Source of the DNA: Siphonodentalium dalli | Lineage: Eukaryota > Mollusca > Scaphopoda > Gadilida > Siphonodentaliidae | Direction of reading: 5' to 3' | Assembly (NCBI GenBank): GCA_032622095.1 | Contig: CP136061.1 | Coordinates: 199,508,244 to 199,572,243, forward strand | DNA length: 64,000 nucleotides | Shown here: in pieces, positions 1-9,100 of the stretch | Numbering within the stretch: the first letter of the stretch is position 1 | Layout: each line of letters starts with the position of its first letter | The notes under the pieces: generated by a model | Database searches by the model: none | What the model was told of the DNA's origin: nothing | What the model saw: only the letters and a program-made list of their open reading frames with translations | Translations under genes and position numbers: made by a program

Positions 1-1744
1 CATTTATATCTTCAATGTTTAATTAATCTATTTATTTTTTATTTATTGACACACATAATTACGATTACAATGGAGAATTCATCGTAATTTGCGTGGTCAG
101 TCGAAAATCTACGGAATATTTTCAACGGAAAATGCCGAACACAGTTCGCGAGGTCAACTGAGTTCGCATACTTTTAAAAATTTGTAAACATTGCGGTAAA
201 TGTCTCTTTTCGTATTAAATTACCGCTTTCAATTCACAACTGATGTGGGTTTCAGATCAAATAGCATGTCTTCTGCGGAAAATATCCGTTTATTGTCGCA
301 ATTGTGATATTTTATTTCATATAATTGTGGTTTTATTTGAGCGGGTCACAAACGCTTAAGTCGTGTCATAAGAATGCATGGGCCTGGAACTCGGACTAAA
401 GACCGGCACCTCCATCCCAATATCTTAGCCGGTTTTAGTACGAGAAGACTTGGACTAAAGGAACTGTAGTAAACAAATGTCTGTCCAAATGACTAGATCA
501 TTGAGACTCGGCCAGACATATACGGGTAATCCAATGTTAATAATGTAATGAGGCAGCATGTTTAACACAACCTTTATTATTAAACATTATAAAGTTAACA
601 TATTAAAGACATATTATGGACTTGTTCGGGCACGTGAAACTGATAAGTTAGTATTCAGGCACCATGCCAACTGGGAGAATGTAGCATTCTACTATCAGAG
701 GCTCAGAGCCAAAAATCTGAAACAAATCGACCGTACCACTCCATTGAAAACATCGCCTGAACTACGCTCAAATGTAAATATTTATGACTAGATTCGGGAT
801 GCAACTATCAACGATAAATTTACAAAAATGATTCCGCCAACGAAAGTCACTGCATTTCAATAATATATAAGAATGACGGTGTGTGTTGTGAATTTGGAAA
901 TAATATTTGTAAAAATGTAACTAAGTACTTTGAGGAAGATTATTCACCATTTCTATTTGGTCACCCTACTGGAGTGTTTCACATCACTTTAAAATTTAAA
1001 GAAATATGGTCGAAATGCAAATGAAAGAAATAATGTTGAATGAGGCCAGAAAATAAAGATGCTTTGTTTCCGTGCATCGACCGACCCTAAAAAATAACCC
1101 GCCGACCCTAAAGTGTTTATTGATATTTGGAGAAAAAGTTTTCTAAATTTTTTATTTCTGTTTTTACGACTAATGCTCATAAATATTGATGATTATTAGT
1201 GTACAAAACACATGGCTTCTAATAACATATCCCTGTGAAAAGTGACGTGAAGTGTGTGATGGGTTGTGGATTGATGGGCATGAATTTTGCAATTTTAATT
1301 TTATGAGAGTGGATCCCATGCCTGGCTGCTTTACCTGTATGCCTTGTTTCGGACTTATGGAACATACTCTTGGGTTCCAAATAAACATGCATGCATATTT
1401 GTTATTTTATTTGGAAATCTGCCCCTGCATAGTGGTTATTTGGGCAGCCCTGGGAATTAAGGAAAATTTGCCTAGGCAATATTTTTGCCTAGGTGAAAGA
1501 AATCAGCCTAGGCAAAAACAGATTTTACCTAGGCAATTTTGCAACAATATTGCCATCTCAAATCAATATGATTCAATAATAACCTGAAATGCTTAGTTAT
1601 TTTGGAGAAAATTTCCAGGTTAATGTACAAATGTCTGGTAATTTTCTTTTATAAACACCGATTACGCGCGCACTGACCAGCTTGTGCAAATGCGTCTCTC
1701 ATAACCCACATCCACTTCTCACCTACCCTATAAGTCGAGCGGGA
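1..1744. other. Non-coding left flank of the retrotransposon
   Basis: No ORF here resembles a known protein. The longest plus-strand frame (558-791, 77 codons) has no recognisable domain and no splice context that I can defend. The stretch is AT-rich with a cluster of CCTAGG palindromes near 1471-1533. It ends at the GTAC target site of the LTR element. Confidence 0.6.
1469..1535. repeat. Four closely spaced CCTAGG palindromes
   Basis: CCTAGG occurs at 1471-1476, 1488-1493, 1507-1512 and 1528-1533. Three sit inside the longer palindrome-like context TGCCTAGGCA or a near match. Spacing is 17, 19 and 21 bases. Any two copies can pair, so alternative small hairpins are possible. No element boundaries were identified; function unknown. 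Confidence 0.55.
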
Positions 1745-1748
1745 GTAC
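1745..1748. repeat. Target-site duplication GTAC, left copy
   Basis: GTAC immediately precedes the left LTR and again immediately follows the right LTR at 11313-11316. A 4-bp duplication is in the 4-6 bp range usual for Ty3/gypsy integrases. It shows that the two LTRs belong to one insertion. Confidence 0.85.
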
Positions 1749-1986
1749 TGTAGTACCCTGGCTACAACTCTTGCCCGCATTTACCAGATATACTTACACT
1801 TTTGTATAAGTCCTTCTTCGGTTCTGGTCTTTGGCCGGCCGGCAAGTATCGGTGTTCTCTGGTTTTGGTTACGTCTGATTGTGTTCATGGTCTAGTGTCA
1901 AGTGTGGCGGGAAATCGGGCTCTAGCCTTGACCTCTCTGACGCCGGTAAATTTACCGGCGACAGGGAGCGTCCAAAAGATGCCACA
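1749..1986 (-). repeat. 3' LTR (238 bp)
   Basis: It starts TGTAGTACCC and ends GATGCCACA on the plus strand, and reads identical to 11075-11312. It contains a perfect 20-bp palindrome at 1941-1960 and a GGCCGGCC motif. No clear AATAAA was seen inside it. Confidence 0.96.
1941..1960. repeat. Perfect 20-bp palindrome inside the LTR
   Basis: CGCCGGTAAATTTACCGGCG equals its own reverse complement. The second copy is at 11267-11286 in the other LTR. In element orientation it lies about 27 bases inside the LTR 5' end (U3 side). It could be a dimeric protein binding site or an RNA stem; the sequence alone does not decide. Confidence 0.9.
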
Positions 1987-2000
1987 AATCCCCCCAGTTT
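1987..2000 (-). other. Polypurine tract of the LTR element
   Basis: Read on the minus strand, the bases just before the 3' LTR are AACTGGGGGGATT. The purine-rich core lies against the LTR, where the plus-strand primer is normally made during reverse transcription. A second purine run (AAAGGGGGG) lies slightly further inside at about 2015-2020. Confidence 0.7.
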
Positions 2001-3901
2001 TCAAACTAAGGCCCCCCTTTAAGGACTAGGGTTTTCAAGGGCCAGCTTGGAGTTTCATTTCAATTAATTTTATCTGTAAAAAATGTCCACCCCCCAAATA
2101 CTCGATATCTTGCAACTACTATAAATGTCCACCCCCCCACAAATGACTAGAATTGACATATAAGAAATATATATAAAAATAAACTTATATCAAAACATAA
2201 CAGGTGAAATACAGGACTACAAAAAATATTGGCTCCGGGAGGGCTGTCAAAAATGTTTCCAAGTCCCAAATTTGCCATATATATCTCGGGCTTGATATTT
2301 GCCCCCTAATCTGATCCCAAATTTAATTTCGGGCTTTATGCCCCTACCAGCCAAAAAGTCCTACGAGGCCTTATGCCTAGGAATTCCAGATACATGTAGG
2401 GCTTTTTGCCCATTTAGTTTTCCACCGATTGGGAAGAATATCTCTCATCATTCTAGAAACTAATTATAACTAGCCCTCCCAAAAAATAGAGCCATGCGTT
2501 AATTGCCACCTTAGGAAATAGCACCCGTATTTCTGGACTAATTGTCCATATCACAAATTATATCACAATTTAAAATCTACATGATTTAGCTATATACAAC
2601 CTCCCTGGACTACTTGTCCTTGACGGGAGTACAATTCCCCTGTCCGGGGTAAACATAAATCAGCATTGGGACCTACGAAGGTCCCGTATCGGGACCCGCA
2701 CAGGTCCCACCGCCATACCTACACGTACGGCCTCATAAATAATCATGGAATCTAGTAAGCCTGGTAACCTTTGTACTCGGGAATAGCCTTCTGGGCTTAA
2801 CTTCGGAGCCCATTCCCCTTAATCCTCACTCTCTACCATGCCGCTCATGCCCTGACCCGTATATCTATATACGCTCACTTCCCTCCAATATAATTAAATC
2901 AATTTCTTCTTTCCTAATGTCATCTTTCTACATAGACCCTTTCCTAATGGGATGTTTCCTTTCTTCTTCAATAACCCCGCCCTTGAAACTACATGTATCT
3001 CGGGTCTATGCTGTGATCAGAGCATGAGTCACCTCTTCCATACATTCAAGTATATACCAGATATTATGACTAACTCCCAGGGTTACCAAGGCTTACTAGT
3101 GGGATAAATAGTAGTGCGGGTTGTTTAGGCTATGTGCTGGAGTTGTGGCTTGGCTATCTCACGTCGGAACGGATCAACCCAACAACTGGACGGGCAATAG
3201 GGGAATCCCCTATTCTAGCCCTCCGAACGTCCTTTAAGAACTAATCCAATCTTGTATGAATGATTCCCTGCCCAACAATATCCAAAAGTCATAACTGATA
3301 CCCCCAAGAAGGGTTATGGTGTACTCCATGACCCCTAATCGTGTCGTAATGAATCGAGCAAGGGTGGAAAGAGGGCAGGAGGCTACCCTACTAATTCCCC
3401 GAAAAAATCTCAAAGTCTTGTGTGATCCAAAATTTTGAACCAATAGTAACTTTACTGTTTGTTAAGAAACCAACAAATTCTGTTAACCATATCTGGACTC
3501 ACTATGTGAACAATAGATGATCTGTCTTTTCTATTGTTATCCCAAAACAATAATTTAAATACTAGTTTGATATCTGATAGTTCCGGGCCATGCCCAATAC
3601 ATTATGGTTCTACTAATGCTAACAGGGAACTCGTTCCCATATCTAGAATTTAGGGCCCCAATATTTCAAGTCTTTGTGCCTGCCTATCTGGACGTATTAC
3701 CTTAGTGTGGGTCGAAACCCTCAACAGGAGCCTCGGTCAAACAAACAGTTACTACATAGTGAAGATGCGGGCCGAAGCCCTGTTCACTTGTGTAACCACT
3801 CGACCATTCAATTAGTTAACAAATATCCATCGACCGAGGACTCCGAAAACTGCAACCTGTGAGACAGCCACTCCCAGCCTAGTACTTATTTACAACCCCC
3901 A
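2001..3901 (-). other. Non-coding 3' region of the retrotransposon
   Basis: About 1.9 kb separates the end of ORF3 from the polypurine tract. I find no ORF with recognisable similarity. There are short GGGACC/GGTCCC hairpins around 2668-2710 and two similar lines containing AAATGTCCACCCCCC near 2080-2140. It may hold the 3' untranslated region of genomic and ORF3 mRNAs, or decayed coding sequence. Confidence 0.6.
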
Positions 3902-4597
3902 CTACCGGTTTGGGGCCTGAAACCTGAACAATTGTTCAGCATTTCTAGCCGCCCACCTTACGACATTGACCGGGTCAAGGTTCCGCATTCGGGCAACAAG
4001 GTCCACTATGGACCCCATGCCGCTAAATGGGAGGAAATGAAACCCTCCCGCCACTTGCGGAACGTTGCAAGTCAGTAACAGCCGGCTCAACGGGATGCTA
4101 TCCAGACCCACATAGTGGTCCAGATTAGCACGCGTCGTGCTGGGCCCCAATGCAAAATACACATTGTTGGGCGATACTCCACTCCAACTTGAAACTGTAG
4201 TGGCATCGCCCACAAAATCCTGCAGTATTACCGGGCCCCTAAAGCCCGACTCCCTGACAATTGATCTGGCTGCGCTGTGGGCATCTAGCCCAAATGGGTC
4301 GCAGCCAGGACCCTTGACGGCCACATACAGTGGCAATCCATTAGCCCCTGCCAGACGGGCGAACTGCCCCAAAGCCCAGTTTTGCAACTGATTGGTCGAG
4401 GGCGGGGCAGTTCTGTCCAGACCAGCAGGACCTATGGCGTCCAACCGGGTAGCCATTTGGGTGATGGCAAAGACCACGTCCTCCAACTCACCCAGATCCG
4501 TTCCTATAAAATCCGGGCTCATGCCCATGGCTACCCGAAAATTCAGTGGTACTGTTGGTACATGGATCGGGCCAATCCCCAAACAGCAGCACGCCAC
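3902..4597 (-). CDS. ORF3 C-terminal part: TatD-like domain with lost metal ligands
   Basis: This frame (231 codons from a GTG, not a likely true start) continues the TatD-like domain begun at the end of the 4488-6140 frame, offset by one base. Landmarks of the TatD hydrolase fold are clear: AIGPAGLD at residues 54-61 (family GExGLD), LPLYVAVK at 88-95 (family LPVVLHCR), FVGD near 128-131 (family HCFSG), IPLSRLLL at 168-175, and a C-terminal helix with ARNAEQLF. The catalytic positions are changed: Glu to Pro57, His to Ser27, His to Ala93, His to Gln126 and Asp to Asn178. The metal site is almost certainly non-functional. Length with the N-terminal piece is about 270 residues, normal for TatD. 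No intact protein is implied, because the frame joint lies within about 4540-4570. Confidence 0.75.
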   Translation of the reverse strand: MACCCLGIGPIHVPTVPLNFRVAMGMSPDFIGTDLGELEDVVFAITQMATRLDAIGPAGLDRTAPPSTNQLQNWALGQFARLAGANGLPLYVAVKGPGCDPFGLDAHSAARSIVRESGFRGPVILQDFVGDATTVSSWSGVSPNNVYFALGPSTTRANLDHYVGLDSIPLSRLLLTCNVPQVAGGFHFLPFSGMGSIVDLVARMRNLDPVNVVRWAARNAEQLFRFQAPNR

Positions 4598-6140
4598 CTG
4601 CGGCCACTAGAGGATATGGATCCCCAGGCCTCGGAACTGCCGACAACAGATCGTCGGGCAGCACCAGGGTGCCCGCGGGAAACCCCACCCGGACCTGGTC
4701 CAGGTGCATCCCCATGTCCCAATAGTACTCGGATGCTCGCTGAGCGTCCGAGCTCCACCGAAAACGTGGCTGACCCATGCATGTAAAGAGCAACTCTGGT
4801 GGTGACTGCTCACGTGAGTTTGCCCTTACCGAGGCCTCAGGTGATGCCTCACGAACCGGGCTAATAGCCCTTGGGTCAGCCCTAACAACAGGCTGGGGCT
4901 CCGGACCCCTTTGAGGTTCGGGCTCCAGCCCCCCATCAGCATTTGGAGCAAGCTCCGGGTGTTCCACTACAGGGCCCTGGACTGGGGCCTCCAACTCTAC
5001 CTCCTCCTGGACGGGCGTTACTGGGCGACTATACCCAGATGGGAGACCGACAGGGGCCACACGCCCGTCCAGCCACATGCGGAGCCACAAAAGGACCCGC
5101 CAGTGGTACAAGAAGGTGAAGTTGGTGACCCCAGAGGCCACCAAGGTACCATCCGTAGTGAAGGATGTTGGCCGGAGATCGTAGGTCCCCTCCATGTTCC
5201 GGATGTGGGCCCGCATCAGCGGGCTCACTAGGAACGGAAGAGGGCCCCCGTTCTCTAGCACCACCTGCGTTATAGCCTCTAGGCTCAACCCGAGGGGCCT
5301 AACGAACTCCAGGAGCGCGTTCGTCTGAACCGACACGGTAACAGCCGAACGACGCTCCAAGGGTTCCCACAGAAGCCTCGGCACGTGTTGCTCGCAGTGG
5401 CGTCTAATGCCACGGACCGACTCCCCACACAGGCTACAGATGGAATCGTTGCCCCGTTTGGTTTTACGACCGGGCCTAGGCTCCGCCCAGCCCGGTGTAA
5501 CACCTTCCTCACTGACTGTCCCTGTGGGAGGACGGCCCGTGGCCTCAGCAGCCACGCAAACAACCTCTGTTGCCTTCCTGGTTTCACGGGGAGGCGGCAT
5601 ATCACCTGTGTCGGTGGGCCGAACCCCCGCATAACCACCCCCGTTGTCCCCCTCACTTGCAGAGCCCCCTACTGGGCCCTCTACTGGGACATCCACCAAG
5701 GGCTCCATTTCCTCAGGTGGAGGACTAGTGCTGCCCGATGTTTTGGGCTTCACTTTAGGCCTAGCACCGTCCCCAATGACTGGGTTCGGCTCTAGTCCAT
5801 ACACTTTGGGCCTAGCACCGCCCCCTACTACGGGGTTCGGATCTGGTCCATCGTCCCGGGATCCCAAGGTGATCCCTCTCCCCGGAGTACCCCTTACCAC
5901 TTTAGTGGGAGTAGATGCCGTCCCACTCTTCGGTGAAGTGTGGGGGCGTTTAGCAACTTCCATTTGGGCGCCCGACAGGGGTAGCTGGGCCTCCAAGGGC
6001 CCTTCTACCACCGCCCCGCCCACATACACTACTGTCTGAATGTCAGACGGGCTTGTCGTAGGTGCGGAGGCCCGTGCGGGCTCCGACCTAGGGGCCTTTT
6101 CTAGGGCCCAAGCCCGTTTCTCCTCCTCGGAACTTGACAT
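4488..6140 (-). CDS. ORF3 N-terminal part: disordered region, zinc finger, start of TatD-like domain
   Basis: The ATG at 6138-6140 starts MSSSEEEKRAW and lies 54 bases after the pol stop, across a run of about a dozen A residues (minus strand). Residues 1-230 are Pro/Gly/Thr-rich and probably disordered, with a 17-residue tandem repeat near 99-131 (NPVVGGGARPKV / NPVIGDGARPKV). A C2H2-type finger follows: C235-x2-C238-x9-H248-x3-H252. Residues about 265-365 look folded but are unrecognised. After another Pro/Glu-rich linker, DMGMHLD at 475-481 matches the start motif DxHxHLD of TatD hydrolases with the first His replaced by Gly. From about residue 526 the frame leaves the TatD-like sequence and soon stops. 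The position downstream of integrase is where env-like third ORFs sit, but there is no signal peptide or membrane segment, so it is not an envelope protein. Confidence 0.75.
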   Translation of the reverse strand: MSSSEEEKRAWALEKAPRSEPARASAPTTSPSDIQTVVYVGGAVVEGPLEAQLPLSGAQMEVAKRPHTSPKSGTASTPTKVVRGTPGRGITLGSRDDGPDPNPVVGGGARPKVYGLEPNPVIGDGARPKVKPKTSGSTSPPPEEMEPLVDVPVEGPVGGSASEGDNGGGYAGVRPTDTGDMPPPRETRKATEVVCVAAEATGRPPTGTVSEEGVTPGWAEPRPGRKTKRGNDSICSLCGESVRGIRRHCEQHVPRLLWEPLERRSAVTVSVQTNALLEFVRPLGLSLEAITQVVLENGGPLPFLVSPLMRAHIRNMEGTYDLRPTSFTTDGTLVASGVTNFTFLYHWRVLLWLRMWLDGRVAPVGLPSGYSRPVTPVQEEVELEAPVQGPVVEHPELAPNADGGLEPEPQRGPEPQPVVRADPRAISPVREASPEASVRANSREQSPPELLFTCMGQPRFRWSSDAQRASEYYWDMGMHLDQVRVGFPAGTLVLPDDLLSAVPRPGDPYPLVAAGGVLLFGDWPDPCTNSTTEFSGSHGHEPGFYRNGSG

Positions 6141-6194
6141 GTCTGTCCGTCAAGGTCAATTTTTTTTTTTTTCTGGAAAAGCGAAATGCATAAT

Positions 6195-9100
6195 TTAGGT
6201 GCTAATCATACAATACGGGCAAAGATAGTTATCAATTTTCTCTGCCTCCTGTTTGTTAATTTTTATGCACCCCCCATGAAACCAGTCTGCACACTTGGCA
6301 CATTGAATCATGAACCCCTCCTCGGGTCCCCGACAGATACAAAACAATGGAACGGGCGATCCCCGTATTTGAGAAAGTGCCCTTTGTCTCTCAATCCAGG
6401 GTGGTAGGACCCAATCTTTACAATGTTTTATGTGATCATGATTCACAGTCTGGGTTTTGGTGCAAAACTGAATCTCAAATAGGAATGTGCTGAACTTTTT
6501 GGTTATAATCCCCGGGCCCTTCCAGACAGGGTTTAGCTTCTTGGCTTGCCCCTTTTTGGTCCCAAAGTCCAGAACATACACCAAGTCGCCCGGTACATAT
6601 TTGTTCATTCGGGCCGACTTGTCACATCGCTTCTTTTGGTAGCGTTGTTGCGTTCTCAGTTTCTGTCTGGCAAATTCATGTGCCTCTCGCATTGAATTAT
6701 CTAGCAAATTCACCAGTTCGCTGGTGGTATGACACGGTTGCTTTGGCGGGGGTCCAAACACTAGATCCGCGGGCTGATAGACTTCGCGACCCAACATGAG
6801 TTTATTGGGCGTAAAGCCCGTGCTCCTGTTGACGGAAGAGCGTATCGCGCCTGCTATTTGTGGGACGTAAAGGTCCCAAGTATTTTGTTTGGTACCCAAG
6901 TAGCACCGTACGGCGTCCATTAATGTTCGGTTCATACGTTCGATTTGTCCATTAGAACTGGGCCTCCAGGCTGTGGTCCTGGTTTTATTTATTTGTAAGG
7001 CCCGACAGATATTTTGAAATAGCTCGCTTTCAAAGTTGGAACCGCGATCGCTATAGATTTCCAATGGACAGCCAAAACGTGAAAAAACTTCGTTGACCAA
7101 AGTTGTCGCTGTTATCTCTGCTGTTTGCGAAGGCAGGGGCAGACACTCAATCCACTTGGTGAATTGGTCGGCCACCATTAAAACATGTTCATTTCCTTTG
7201 GCCGTTTTAGGCAACGGCCCTAAAAAGTCAATATGAAGCCTTTCCATGGGCGCCCCTGCATGATAACTAATTAGTTCATGTTTGGCTTTGCGCACCGGAC
7301 GTTTACATTTACTGCACTTCGGGCAAGAAGCCACATAATTCTCCACATCGGTCCGAAGCCCTATCCAAAAATATTTCGATTTAACTTTTTCTAGGGTTCG
7401 TTGCATACCCTGGTGACCAGATGTAGGCGGTTCGTGATTTAAGGTTAAAACCTCGCCTTTCAGGGTGTATGGGATTACCAACACCAAATCGCCATTTTTT
7501 CTTTCTTTATAAAGTAACCCACCCTGTAGTGAATATTTCTGTTTACTCGCCCACATTTGCTTAGTTTTGGAACTAGCTAGAAATAATTCAGATTTCCCGG
7601 GCTCTGTTTTTTCCAGGGCCCACTGGTATATTATTGCCAAATCAGAATCATCTTTCTGGTGTTTTTCAATATCTTCCGGGGACTGATCTCCCATTGGGTT
7701 AGTCAAATCCAGTGTTTTAGTCGCTTGGGAGCTAGGGTCATTCACGACTTCTGCTCCCAATAGGTGAGTGTTGAACAGATTTTCGCCTTGCGACGTTTCC
7801 CATGGTGAATCTAGTTCAAAACCCTGACTTATTTCTATCAGTTGGTTTACATCTAGCGTTGGGTTAATTTCTGGGGCTAATCTACTGGTCGTAGCCCCCC
7901 TGTCACTAACTGTTTTGATGTTAGTCCCATTGCTAACCAGTTTATCCTGTGATGGTGGTTCTAATGGCCATGACCTCCCCTGTGTCGTCTTATGGACAAA
8001 TTTGTGCGGCAGTGGAACTACATCATCCACTTCCTCAAAAAACCGAGCCCAGTTTTGATGTACTCTGGTACAGTACTTACACCCAGCACATGGTAAGTTT
8101 TCTAAGGGTACCCCGGCCCGGTAATTTCCACACTCATCCTCCTCTGGAATTCGAGATAGAATATCGGCATTCAAATGTTTAGACCCCGCCCTATGTATGA
8201 CCGTAAAGTCATACTGGCTTAGTTCTTCTAACCAACGGGCGATTTGCCCTTCGGGTTTTTTAAAACCCAATAACCACCTTAAACTAGAATGATCTGAACG
8301 TATTGTAAACGGGCGGCCTAATAACCAATACTTGAATTGCCGGGTAAATTTGACAACGGCTAGCAGCTCGAGACGAGTTGCACAGTACTTCTTTTGTTCC
8401 GGGGTAGTTCCACAACTTCCATAGGCTATTACCCTTTCCTTGCCATTCTGCACTTGAATCAATTCCCCACCGAGCCCTCTTGCCGACCCATCTGTATCGA
8501 GGATAAAGGGGTCTTCTGTATTTGCAAATGTTAATACCGGAGGGGTACTCAAAGCTAGCTTCAGGGCTATAAAAGCCCTTTCTTCTACTTCGCCCCACGC
8601 AAAAAGGTTGTTAGCAGTTTTCGCATACAATGGCGCGGCTAAGGTAGCGAAATCTTTGCAAAAAACCCGGTGGTAGTTACAATATCCCAGAAAACGTTCC
8701 ACGTCCTTGGTATTACCCAGCCTAGGCCATTCCCGTATAACCCGGGAGGCCTGTTCTCCCATTTCCATCCCTAGGGGCGAAACTGTTCGACCTAGAAATT
8801 CCATTTCCTGTTGAAAAAGCACACACTTTTTGGGCTTTAGGCGAAGCCCATATTGTCTAAATCGATCTAAGACCTCTCGCAGATTTCGAAACATTGACGG
8901 AACATCTAAACTCATTACTGATACATCGTCAATAAATGCCAAGGCAGTATCCCATAATAACCCCTTAAGCACTAGGTCCATAACTCTCATGTAAGTACTA
9001 ACCGCACCACATAAGCCGTAACTCATTTTGGTCCATTCAAAAAGCCCATATTTTGTTATAAATGCCGTTTTATTACGGTCTTCGGGCCTAATGTTGACCT

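Noticed and set aside
3674-6039. Plus-strand ORFs inside the retrotransposon (4137-4391, 4382-4786, 5385-5795, 5644-6039).
   Set aside because: They are shadows of the GC-rich minus-strand ORF3 and have no recognisable product.
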